Shown here: positions 30,864 through 38,876 of the stretch, piece after piece
Numbering within the stretch: the first letter of the stretch is position 1
How the letters are laid out: each line of letters begins with the position of its first letter
Source: Streptomyces roseoverticillatus
GTDB taxonomy: Bacteria > Actinomycetota > Actinomycetes > Streptomycetales > Streptomycetaceae
Reading direction: 5' to 3'
Length of the DNA: 64,000 bases
Assembly: GCF_000719265.1 (NCBI RefSeq)
Contig: NZ_JOFL01000011.1
Location: forward strand, 1 to 64,000
The notes under the pieces: model-generated
Databases searched by the model: none
Told to the model about the DNA's origin: nothing
Seen by the model: the letters and a program-made list of their open reading frames with translations, nothing else
Position numbers and translations under genes: made by a program

Positions 30864-32507
30864 TCAGCTGTCGCCCTTGCGTTCGCCCAATGTGATCTGT
30901 GCCGTGGACTGCTTGCCGTCGCGGGTGTAGGTCACGGTGACCTTGTCGCCCGGCTTGTGGGTCCAGATCTCGCTGATGAGGGTGGGGCCGCTGTCGATGG
31001 CGGTGTCGTCGAGCTTGGTGATGACGTCGCCGGGCTTGAGGCCGGCCTTGTCGGCCGGGCCGCCCGGAGTCACGGCCGGGCTGTTGTTGTCGCCGGTGGG
31101 GGCGATCTTGGCGCCCGCGCCGGCGTCCTTCATGTTCACCGAGGCCGAGATGACCGGGTAGACCGGCTGGCCGGTCCTGATGAGCTGGTCGGCGACGTTC
31201 CTGGCCTGGTTGATCGGGATGGCGAAGCCGAGGCCGATGCTGCCGGCCTGCTGCTGGGCGCCGCCGAAGCCGCCGCCGTTGTTCGCGGACTGGATGGCCG
31301 AGTTGATGCCGATGACCGCGCCCTGGGCGTTGAGGAGCGGCCCGCCGGAGTTGCCCGGGTTGATGGACGCGTCCGTCTGGAGGGCACTCATGTACGAGGC
31401 CTTGCCCATGCCGCCGCCGTCGCTGGAGGCCACCGGCCGCTTCTTGGCGCTGACGATGCCCGTCGTGACCGTGCCCGACAGGCCGAACGGCGCGCCGATG
31501 GCGATCGTCGCGTCGCCCACCGCCGCCCTGTCCGAGTCCCCGAGGGGGATCGGGTTGAGCTTCGCGCCCGAGGGGTTCTTCAGCTTTATGACCGCGACGT
31601 CGTAGCCCTGCGCCCGGCCCACGACCTCGGCGTCGTACTGCTTGCCGTCCGAGAACGTGGCCATCAGCTTGCCGCCGCCCTGTGCGGCCGACGCGACGAC
31701 GTGGTTGTTGGTGAGGATGTGGCCCTGCTTGTCGTAGACGAAGCCGGTGCCCGTACCGCCCTCCCCGCCGCCGCTCTGGGCCTCGATCGTGACGACGCTC
31801 GGCAGCGCCTTGCCGGCGATGTCGGCCACGGAACCGGGCGTGCGGCTCTCCGTCTTCGGGTCGCCGGAGGAGGAGACCGTCGTGGAGCTGCCGCTGTCGT
31901 CCCGGCTGGCCGCCCAGTAGCCGATCCCGCCGCCGATGCCGCCCGCGACGAGCGTCGCCGCCAGCACCATCGCCACGAGGCCGCCGCCGCGCTTGCGGGG
32001 CGCCGGTGCGTACGGGTCCGGGCCGCCGGCCCACACACCGGTCGGGCCCACCGGTCCGCCGCCTGCCGGTGCGCCGTACGGGTACGGCTGGGCCGGCGGG
32101 GGCGCGGGAGGCGACGGGTGCTGCTGAGTCTGCCCGTCGTACCAGCCGCCCGGGTGACCCTGTACGCCCGTCTGCCCCTGTGCACCGGCCTGACCCTGCG
32201 CGCCGGTCTGCGGCGCACCCGCGTGGGCGTACTCCGGCTGAGGCGGGGCCACCGGCTGCTCCGGAGCGTGCGCCGGAGCGACAGGCGGGGCGGGCGCGGC
32301 AGCAGGCGCGGGCCGGGCAGGCGCCTCCGCGGCGGATGGCGCAGGGGCAGCGGCAGCGGCAGGCGGCACGGCCTGCGCGGCCTTGCCCGGCTCCTGCCCG
32401 CCGGCTACCGGCGCCGCCTCGGCGCCCTTCTCCATCGACGAGCCGCCCGGAACATCCGGAACGCCCTCCGCAGGCGCGCCCGCTGCGCCCTCGTTCTCGG
32501 TGCTCAC
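30864..32507 (-). CDS. HtrA/DegP-like trypsin-type serine protease with PDZ domain
   Basis: 547 aa. A long disordered Pro/Ala/Gln N-terminal cytoplasmic region (about 1-170; includes GAQGQAGAQGQTGVQG) precedes one TM helix (GLVAMVLAATLVAGGIGGGI). The protease domain follows with a complete triad: His (ILTNNHVV), Asp (YDVAVIKL) and Ser (NPGNSGGPL). A C-terminal PDZ domain (about 440-540) carries GPADKAGLKPGDVITKLDD. A membrane-anchored quality-control protease acting outside the membrane. GTG at 32507. Confidence 0.93.
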   Translation of the reverse strand: MSTENEGAAGAPAEGVPDVPGGSSMEKGAEAAPVAGGQEPGKAAQAVPPAAAAAPAPSAAEAPARPAPAAAPAPPVAPAHAPEQPVAPPQPEYAHAGAPQTGAQGQAGAQGQTGVQGHPGGWYDGQTQQHPSPPAPPPAQPYPYGAPAGGGPVGPTGVWAGGPDPYAPAPRKRGGGLVAMVLAATLVAGGIGGGIGYWAASRDDSGSSTTVSSSGDPKTESRTPGSVADIAGKALPSVVTIEAQSGGGEGGTGTGFVYDKQGHILTNNHVVASAAQGGGKLMATFSDGKQYDAEVVGRAQGYDVAVIKLKNPSGAKLNPIPLGDSDRAAVGDATIAIGAPFGLSGTVTTGIVSAKKRPVASSDGGGMGKASYMSALQTDASINPGNSGGPLLNAQGAVIGINSAIQSANNGGGFGGAQQQAGSIGLGFAIPINQARNVADQLIRTGQPVYPVISASVNMKDAGAGAKIAPTGDNNSPAVTPGGPADKAGLKPGDVITKLDDTAIDSGPTLISEIWTHKPGDKVTVTYTRDGKQSTAQITLGERKGDS

Positions 32508-32700
32508 AGCTCTCTCCTCATCAGGTGCACATCAGTTCGGTGTGGTGGAGTCCACGTCGCCCCACGACCAGCTTTTCCCAACACGCGTCAGACCACCGTA
32601 AGCGGACCCTGTGCCCCACGGCAGCGGACCTTTACTCCGGGCACTCCCCGTCAAAAGGGACCGCATGCGTGAGGGTGCCGGGCGATGGCACGATAACGCG

Positions 32701-33525
32701 GTGACTTATGCGCACCAGGCCCGGGACCTCGGCCCCGAGCGCCGCCCGCTCACCGTCGTCGCCCACCGCGGCGCCTCCGAGGACGCTCCGGAGCACACCC
32801 TGGCCGCGTACCGGAAGGCGATCGAGGACGGCGCGGACGCGCTGGAGTGCGACGTGCGGCTCACCGCCGACGGTCACCTCGTCTGCGTGCACGACCGCCG
32901 CGTCAACCGCACCTCCAACGGCCGCGGAGCCGTCTCCGCCCTGGAGCTCGCCGATCTCGCCACCCTGGACTTCGGCTCCTGGAAGGCCGACGTATCGGCC
33001 ACCGAAGCCCCGGACCTCGACGCGACGTCCGTGCTCACCCTGGAGCGCCTGCTGGAGCTCGTCGCCGACGCGGGGCGCCGCGTCGAGCTCGCCGTCGAGA
33101 CCAAGCACCCGACCCGCTGGGCCGGTCAGGTGGAGCAGAAGCTGCTGGAGCTGCTGGGCCGCTTCGGCCTCGCCGATCCCCCGGCCGGCGCCCCCTCGCC
33201 CGTACGGGTCATGAGCTTCTCCGCCCGGTCCCTGCACCGCGTCCAGCTCGCCGCCCCCACCCTGCCGACCGTCTATCTGATGCAGTTCGTGTCGCCGCGC
33301 CACCGGGACGGGCGCCTGCCCGCGGGCGTCCGCATCGCCGGCCCGAGCATCCGCATCATCCGCAAGGACCCCGGCTACGTCGCCCGGCTGCACGCCTCGG
33401 GCAACGAGGTCCACGTCTGGACGGTGAACGAACCCGAGGACGTCGAACTCTGCGCCCGCCTCGGCGTCGACGCCCTGATCACCAACCGGCCCAGGCGCGT
33501 GCTCACCCAGCTCGGCCGCTCGTAG
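32701..33525 (+). CDS. glycerophosphodiester phosphodiesterase
   Basis: 274 aa. GDPD motifs: VAHRGASEDAPEHT (catalytic HR...E), ALECDVRLT (metal ligands) and CVHD (second His). C-terminal VWTVNEPEDVELCARLGVDALITNRP. Hydrolyses glycerophosphodiesters to glycerol-3-phosphate and alcohol; no signal peptide, so cytoplasmic. Start uncertain: GTG 32701 has no RBS but would suit a leaderless mRNA; ATG 32665 has AAGGGA and would add 12 residues. Confidence 0.9.
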   Translation: MTYAHQARDLGPERRPLTVVAHRGASEDAPEHTLAAYRKAIEDGADALECDVRLTADGHLVCVHDRRVNRTSNGRGAVSALELADLATLDFGSWKADVSATEAPDLDATSVLTLERLLELVADAGRRVELAVETKHPTRWAGQVEQKLLELLGRFGLADPPAGAPSPVRVMSFSARSLHRVQLAAPTLPTVYLMQFVSPRHRDGRLPAGVRIAGPSIRIIRKDPGYVARLHASGNEVHVWTVNEPEDVELCARLGVDALITNRPRRVLTQLGRS

Positions 33526-33721
33526 GCCGATTCCGCAAGAGCCGATTCGGCAGGCCCGTTCCACAGGCCGAACCCATTCCGCCCCATTACATGGAGTGCA
33601 CCGGCGCGTTCGGTGCGTGTTCGAGTCGCCCGAGTGCCCCCGGCGGGTGCGGGATGGCCGGTTTCCGGTCCAGTCCATTGGGGCATCCATCCCCTGACGT
33701 GGGGCAAAGGAGGTCTCGGGG

Positions 33722-34273
33722 GTGGCGTTGGTGGTGGCACAGGAGGTGCCCACGTCGTCGATCATGGCCGTACCCCATGGTCCAACCGGTGTGGGCCAGG
33801 CAAGACACCGGATGCGCAAGGATCTGCGCATCATCGGGGTACCGGATTCGGTCATCGACGACGCCGTTCTGATCCTCTCGGAGCTGCTCAGCAATGCGTA
33901 CCGGCACGGACGCCCGCTGAGCACCGCGGGAGGCATCCGCAGAGACGAGGACGAGGGGGAGAACGACGGGGGAATACGTGCCGCGTGGAGGGTGGACGCC
34001 CACGGCCGGCTCACGGTCGAGGTGACGGACGGCGGGGGCCCGACCCGCCCGGTTCCGGCCACACCTTCGGTGACGGCCCGCGGAGGCCGCGGGCTCAACA
34101 TCATCAGCGCCCTCTCCCAGGACTGGGGCGTCCGTGACGCGTCCGGCGAGGTGACGGTGTGGGCAGCGCTCTCGGCTCACGACAGCTTCGCTACGCGCGT
34201 TGAGACGGAACCGGGCGCCAAGACGGGCGCAGGCCTCCGGCTGGCATTCGCAGACATCGACGAGCTGACATGA
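33722..34273 (+). CDS. RsbW/SpoIIAB-like ATP-binding protein
   Basis: 183 aa HATPase_c domain without HisKA. LSELLSNAYRHG is the N box, VTDGGGPTRP the G1 region and GGRGLNIISAL the G2 loop. Streptomyces has dozens of such anti-sigma-like kinases, which act with STAS antagonists and PP2C phosphatases. The C-terminal extension (about 150-183) is not part of the fold. GTG at 33722, with an excellent AAAGGAGGT seven bases upstream. Confidence 0.88.
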   Translation: MALVVAQEVPTSSIMAVPHGPTGVGQARHRMRKDLRIIGVPDSVIDDAVLILSELLSNAYRHGRPLSTAGGIRRDEDEGENDGGIRAAWRVDAHGRLTVEVTDGGGPTRPVPATPSVTARGGRGLNIISALSQDWGVRDASGEVTVWAALSAHDSFATRVETEPGAKTGAGLRLAFADIDELT

Positions 34274-34706
34274 CAGCGGCGTGACGCGCGTAGATCCCTA
34301 CGCAAGACGGGCCCGCGCCCGCGTACCGCCCTGACCTCTGCAGAGAGCCGTACACACGGCCCGAAATACGATCCGACACACGATCCGACGCACAACTCCG
34401 TACACATCCCCAGCCGTATGCACGCTCCCACGAGTGCACACCGCGTGCGCACTCCTGCGAGTCTGTACGGCCGGTGGGCCCCGTACCCCGGAGCCGGGTC
34501 TCCGCGGGCGAGCGGCACCCCACCACCGGCCGGCCGTGCCGACCCTCCTCCCGACGCCCCGCGCGCGTGCCCGTTCCGGCCGCCGCGGCGAGCGCTAGGC
34601 TCGCGCCCGTACGAGCTGTACGAGCCGTACGCTCCGAACCGTACGCACGAAGCCGTACGCAACGAGCTGTACGCACCTGCTGCACCGATCGGGAGACACG
34701 CACGCC
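34274..34706. other. 433-bp intergenic, leader of the SEC-C gene
   Basis: No credible gene. Many GTAC tetramers. A TAGGCT -10 (34596-34601) is followed by a regular GTACG array. The upstream part is low-complexity (CCGACACACGATCCGACGCAC). Confidence 0.5.
34609..34682 (+). repeat. GTACG iteron-like array
   Basis: GTACG starts at 34609, 34618, 34627, 34641, 34655 and 34669: two 9-bp steps, then three 14-bp steps, each unit continuing AGC(T/C) or CNNCGAA-like. Located just after the likely -10, so it should be transcribed in the 5' leader. Confidence 0.75.
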
Positions 34707-35678
34707 ATGGCCAAGAAGCGCCGCCCCCAGACCAAGGTTGCAACGACGCCGCAGGCCGTCGACGGTCCGATCCCCGTCGTCGGCGCCCGTGAGTCCTGCC
34801 CGTGCGGTTCGGGCCGGCGCTACAAGGCCTGCCACGGCCGTGCGGCCGCGCACGCGGCCGCCGAGCTCGTCCAGCGGCCCTTCGAGGGGCTGCCCGGCGA
34901 GGCCGACTGGGTCGCGCTGCGCGAGCTCGTGCCCGCCGCGACGGTCGAGCTCAGCCTCAAGGGCGGGCTGCCGGAGGGCGTGCCGTCGGTGACGCTGGCC
35001 ACCGTGCTGCCGATGGCCTGGCCCGCCCTGCGCCGCGACAACGGCGCCGTCCTGCTGGGCCTGCAGAACGACACCGCCTCCGGCGATCTGAGCCGCGACC
35101 TCGCGGACACCCTCCAGCGCGCCCTGGCCGCCGCGCCGGGCAGCCCGGTGACCGCCGGCCGCGCCACCACCGACGGGCCGCGCCTGCAGGATCTGCTGGA
35201 CCCCGAGGGCCCGTTCGAGCCGAACGTGCACACGGGCTTCGAGTTCTGGGTCGAGGACGCCGAGAACGCCACCGGCGAGGTCGCCGCCTCCCTGGACCGC
35301 GCCAACGCCGCCGCCATCCCGACGGTCCGCCTCTCCGGCGTCGATGCCGCGTACTGGTGCGAGACCCCGGAGAAGAACCACCTCCGCTGGGTGATGACCC
35401 ACCCCGAGGAGCAGCTTCTGGACGCTCTGGCCCGGCTGCACGCCGCGGGCACGTCCTCGCTCGGGGAAGACACCCGTCTGGTCGGCTCGTTCCGGGCGCA
35501 CGGGCTGACCGTGCCCGTGTGGGACCTGCCGAGCACGATGCGCGCGGAGGACACCGAGAAGCCGGCCGCCGCCTTCGCGGAGCGGCTGGCCACGGCCCTC
35601 GCCGACACCTCGCCGCTCTCGGGTGACGAGCGCCGGGCGCGCAGCGGGCTCACCAGCCGTCAGATCACCCTGAACTGA
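34707..35678 (+). CDS. DUF5926 protein with N-terminal SEC-C zinc motif
   Basis: 323 aa. After a basic start (MAKKRRPQTK), the SEC-C metal-binding motif CPCGSGRRYKACHG (about 31-44) matches the C-terminus of SecA. The rest (about 55-320) is the actinobacterial DUF5926 domain, with VHTGFEFWVEDAENATGEV and WCETPEKNHLRWVM. Conserved across streptomycetes but function unknown; SEC-C often mediates ribosome or SecB-type contacts. ATG at 34707, with GGGAG eleven bases upstream. Confidence 0.85.
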   Translation: MAKKRRPQTKVATTPQAVDGPIPVVGARESCPCGSGRRYKACHGRAAAHAAAELVQRPFEGLPGEADWVALRELVPAATVELSLKGGLPEGVPSVTLATVLPMAWPALRRDNGAVLLGLQNDTASGDLSRDLADTLQRALAAAPGSPVTAGRATTDGPRLQDLLDPEGPFEPNVHTGFEFWVEDAENATGEVAASLDRANAAAIPTVRLSGVDAAYWCETPEKNHLRWVMTHPEEQLLDALARLHAAGTSSLGEDTRLVGSFRAHGLTVPVWDLPSTMRAEDTEKPAAAFAERLATALADTSPLSGDERRARSGLTSRQITLN

Positions 35679-35690
35679 CGCCGGTCCGCC

Positions 35691-35712
35691 GGCGCGGGCC
35701 CCGGCCCGCGCC
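35691..35712 (+). terminator. terminator of the SEC-C gene
   Basis: GGCGCGGGCC-CC-GGCCCGCGCC, 12 nt after the stop; no U-tract. Confidence 0.7.
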
Positions 35713-35785
35713 GTGACCGGGTGCGGACCGCCGCCTTCCAGGCAGTGGAGTAGTTGATTCCGGGGGCTAATCAGGCGCCATTCAC

Positions 35786-35943
35786 GTGACTCCTGTCACA
35801 ACTCCCGCTGTCAGCCCGGAAATACGCGTCCGGAAATCCACGATCGAATTTGCGAACGGCCAATCTCTTGTTACCGTTCTAGGAGCCCGGTCGCTGGTGC
35901 ATCCCCCGTCGCCAGCGACCGGGCGTTTCCATGCCCGGAAACG
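35786..35943. other. structured intergenic region: promoter-like element and overlapping hairpins
   Basis: GTGAC-TCCT-GTCAC (about 35786-35799) is an inverted repeat. TTGCGA-N16-TACCGT (35850-35877) looks like a plus-strand promoter. Its start would fall beside a perfect 13-bp hairpin (35885-35897 with 35912-35924) whose loop contains CCCCC. A second hairpin, GGCGTTTCC-N6-GGAAACGCC (about 35922-35943), shares bases with the first arm. Either the minus-strand gene's terminator or a short structured RNA. Confidence 0.45.
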
Positions 35944-35974
35944 CCGGCCGGCTCCGCGGTGACCACCCCCGCCA

Positions 35975-36796
35975 TCAGCCCGGCTCCTCCACGGAGTTAC
36001 TCCCCGAGCGCAGCAGCAGCTTCCCGTCCTCCGAAGCGCCGTCCGAGGCGATCTCCGCAACGGCCGTGTACGGCTCCTCTCCGCGCGCCCGCGCCGCTGC
36101 CGAGCTCCGGACCGTCCGCGCGCGGGGCGTCTCGCACCCGTCGGGGTCGTCCGAGGCGGTCGTGCGGCAGTGCACCTGCACGGTCCGGCCGTCGGGGCCC
36201 ATGAGGGTCAGAACGGCCCGCAGGGGGGCGCCTGTCGCGTTGCGGTAGTACGTACGGGCCCAGGTCTCGTTCCCCTGCTCCAGGACGCACGTCTGGGCCT
36301 CCACGCCCTCCGGCGACGTGAGTTCGGGACCGCACCGCGCGGTCGCCGAGACCGCCGGGCCCGTCGCGGGCCCCGCCAGCGGCGGCGATGCCGCGGGCCA
36401 CCCGCCGGCCGCGCCGTCCGGGCCCCTGCTCAGGTCCTTGTCCAGGCCCTTGCCGAGCTCCTCGCCCAGGTCCCGGCCGAGCTCCGGACCGGCCTCCCGG
36501 CCCGGGTTCCGGCCGGGCTCCGCGCCCGAGCTCTCGCCCAGGTCTTTACCCGGCTCCAGGCGTAGTCCGCTGTCGGCGCCCGACCGTTTCCCGGAGTTCT
36601 CGCCCCGGGCGGCCTCGGGGCCCGACAGGCCCACGGGCCCGGCCGTGGCGGCCGCCAGCGGCAGGACGACGGCCAGCGCCACGACACTCGCGAGCGCGAC
36701 CATACGGAGGTTGGCCCCCCGCGCATCGCCGGGCTCCGCGGGCACCCTCGACCCGCCGGGCACTTTGGGCACACCGGACGCAGACGCACGCACCAT
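35975..36796 (-). CDS. membrane-anchored or secreted protein of unknown function
   Basis: 273 aa from ATG 36796 (AGGTGG eight bases upstream). One hydrophobic segment (MVALASVVALAVVLPLAAATAG, about 32-53) acts as anchor or signal. It is followed by a low-complexity Gly/Glu/Arg/Lys linker with repeated EPGR/LGEELGK motifs (about 65-130). A compact C-terminal domain contains CGPELTSPEGVEAQTCVLEQ and VHCRTTASDDPDGCE; four cysteines could form two disulphides outside the cell. Not recognised as a named family. Confidence 0.75.
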   Translation of the reverse strand: MVRASASGVPKVPGGSRVPAEPGDARGANLRMVALASVVALAVVLPLAAATAGPVGLSGPEAARGENSGKRSGADSGLRLEPGKDLGESSGAEPGRNPGREAGPELGRDLGEELGKGLDKDLSRGPDGAAGGWPAASPPLAGPATGPAVSATARCGPELTSPEGVEAQTCVLEQGNETWARTYYRNATGAPLRAVLTLMGPDGRTVQVHCRTTASDDPDGCETPRARTVRSSAAARARGEEPYTAVAEIASDGASEDGKLLLRSGSNSVEEPG

Positions 36797-37222
36797 GGGG
36801 ACCACCTGAGACTCGCCGCGCGGACGCTGAATGGATCGCGGGGACGGCTGGGACGGCTCGGACCACCCCGCCCTGCGGGACGTCCCGGCCTGATCGACGG
36901 GACCCGGCCGGCACCATCCGGTCCAGGTCCTCACCCGAACATAGCGGTCAGAACAGGGCTGTCCCCGGGGCCGCGCGGTGGAATCCCGCAGAACTCGGAC
37001 GGGCTTACACCCGTACGAGTGAGAGCGCGTGCGTCTCCCGTCCGTACGCGCTCTCCGTGTGCTCGTCGTGCTCCCGGTGTGCCGGTGCGCTTGCCGCGCC
37101 CGTCACGCCCTACGCGATGCCCTGCGCGGCTGCCCTACGTGCTCGTCGCGCCCGTCGCGCCCGGCGTCGTGCCCGTCTCCCGCAGCAATGTGCGGGGTTC
37201 CCCGTGAGGGCAGTCACCGAGA
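36797..37222. other. intergenic between the secreted protein and the prim-pol-like gene
   Basis: 426 bp; no gene seen. Rich in CGTACG/GCGCCCGTC words. Contains the terminator at 37021-37055 and the minus-strand promoter of the secreted protein. Confidence 0.4.
37021..37055 (-). terminator. hairpin downstream of the prim-pol-like gene
   Basis: GAGAGCGCGT-N15-ACGCGCTCTC, perfect 10-bp stem, about 170 nt after the stop on the minus strand. Confidence 0.55.
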
Positions 37223-38023
37223 TCAGTACGCGAGCCGGCTGCCGCCGCCCGGCGTCCCCGTGCCGGCTGTCTCCTCGACGAGCACGTCGACCAGAGAAGA
37301 CACGTCGGGCAGCCAGGGCTGCGCGAGCCCGGTCGTACGTTCCTTACGCTCCCCGCGCCCCGCTCGATCAGCGCGGAACGTACGGATTCCGCCACCGAAG
37401 GCGCCCTTGACAGATTCGCCGCCGCCATCAGGGCCTCCGGCGGTCCCGGCCGGCTGCGGAGCCCGCTCCCAGCGCACCCGGCCCGCCCCGGTGGGCGACG
37501 GCGGCAGCGCCACAAAGCCGCCGTCCCCGTGGAAGAGCAGCGAACCGGGCACCCAGTCCTGGCGGTGGAGCAGTTCGCCGAGGACCTCCAGGGAGTAGGG
37601 GGCCACGAGCAGGGCCCACCGGGTGGGGGTGGCGACCACGGGCCCGAGGCGGATGCCCGCGCGGTCGAACGCGGCGAGGGCGCGGGCGCCGGCCACCGCG
37701 GGCAGGCTCACCGCGCACGGCGCGCGCCCGCCCGTGGCGAGCACCACCGGCGCGTCGGGCCGGTTGGTCCACCACCAGCGGACCATCTTCGCGTCCGTGG
37801 TGGCCGCCAGGAGCCCCGGGTCGAAGGGGTGGGCGCCGGGGGCCGCGCAGTCGGGCTGCGGGCAGCCGCACCGGCGTACGCGCCCGCCGTCGGCCCGCAG
37901 GCCCACGCCGGGCAGCACGGGCCACTGCCATTCGGTGGCATAGGCCAGGGCCGCGGAGAGGACCGCGGACCGGTCGCCTCGCCTGAGCGAGAGCTTGCGT
38001 CGCCTTCCGAGGATCTCGCGCAT
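37223..38023 (-). CDS. bifunctional DNA primase/polymerase N-terminal domain-like protein
   Basis: 266 aa. SAALAYATEWQWPVLPGVGL and CGCPQPDCAAPGAHPFDPG resemble the prim-pol N-terminal domain with its Cys/His metal site, then MVRWWWTNRPDAPVVLATGG. No helicase domain follows and the catalytic acidic motifs of active prim-pols are not obvious, so it may be a regulatory derivative; similar stand-alone copies are common in Streptomyces. C-terminal third low-complexity. ATG at 38023, with GAAAGGAACG upstream. Confidence 0.78.
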   Translation of the reverse strand: MREILGRRRKLSLRRGDRSAVLSAALAYATEWQWPVLPGVGLRADGGRVRRCGCPQPDCAAPGAHPFDPGLLAATTDAKMVRWWWTNRPDAPVVLATGGRAPCAVSLPAVAGARALAAFDRAGIRLGPVVATPTRWALLVAPYSLEVLGELLHRQDWVPGSLLFHGDGGFVALPPSPTGAGRVRWERAPQPAGTAGGPDGGGESVKGAFGGGIRTFRADRAGRGERKERTTGLAQPWLPDVSSLVDVLVEETAGTGTPGGGSRLAY

Positions 38024-38750
38024 GAGCGCTCGTTCCTTTCCGTGAACGCCGAAGTCGTGGACCCCTGCCGGTGGCAAGGGCCGTATCGCGCTGATGGTGA
38101 TCCGAGCTGCGTACGGAGCGAGCCGTACGGGTAGTGCGATGGAGCGGGGCCGTACCGGGCTCCCGCACAGCCCTGCGTGATCGTGCACGGCACTGCGGGA
38201 CTGCCTGCTGGAACTGCACCTGAACTGCTTCCGGGCCGCGTCCGGACTCCATGGCACTACGGCCCGACATGGCGCGCCGCTCAACACGCCGTGGCTCTCA
38301 CCAAGCCGGCACACCACGTGGTGGATCACAAGTCACTGCTTGTACAACGCAGCGCATCACGCCACGGGCCGAGCGTGAAACATGGCGGGGGGTGGCGCGC
38401 GTATGGCGCTTCGTGCTGAGCCTGTCGCCCCTCGCCGGCGGCACGGGTCTCCCCGTCGCCCTCGGGTGCGGGCGCGGCCGTCGCCGGTTAAGACGCTCGG
38501 GCCCGCCGCCGGGTTCCGGGGCGGCCCCAACTGCCCCTGCCCTTCTCCGTGTACGTACCCACCGGGGTGGACATGACGCGCTGTCGAGCAACGCCAGTCG
38601 ACCGCAAATCCATGGCCTCGGGACCATTTTCCGGCCAAGTTTGAAACCCCATAGACACCACCAATCCCACCGGTTCAATGCTGGACATCTCCTTGCCCGG
38701 GCGTGTACATGTGGAGCACCGATAGCGCGCAACGCGACAGGGGGTTTGCG
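38024..38750. other. 727-bp intergenic region
   Basis: Longest gene-free stretch of the window. Reading frames here lack the G/C third-position bias of real genes. Contains CCACGTGG near 38325 and an A/T-richer promoter-like part at 38600-38700. Must contain the divergent promoters of the prim-pol-like gene and the leader ORF. Confidence 0.45.
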
Positions 38751-38876
38751 ATGCTATTCATGAGAAAACACAGGTCAAGACGGTGGTCAAGAGGGAGCGG
38801 CAAAGTGCCGCGGGCCCTGGTGCACACGGACGCCCCGAGCACCGTGCCGCCGGCCGGTCCGGGTAGCCGGCCATGA
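38751..38876 (+). CDS. 41-aa basic leader ORF coupled to the GAF-PP2C gene
   Basis: ATG at 38751 follows AGGGGG by about seven bases; a second in-frame ATG is at 38760. The peptide starts MLFMRKHRSRRWSRGSGKVP and is strongly basic. Its TGA overlaps the ATG of the phosphatase (ATGA), so it either couples translation of the larger gene or is a functional small protein. Not recognised. Confidence 0.6.
   Translation: MLFMRKHRSRRWSRGSGKVPRALVHTDAPSTVPPAGPGSRP

Noticed and set aside
35777..35793. Second parS-like site around ATTCACGTGACT
   Set aside because: Only about 10 of 14 positions match, and the outer arm bases that matter for ParB are lost.
35885..35924. Possible 6C RNA (C-rich hairpin loop)
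   Set aside because: Only one hairpin has a C-run, and it has five Cs; the two-hairpin 6C arrangement is not present.
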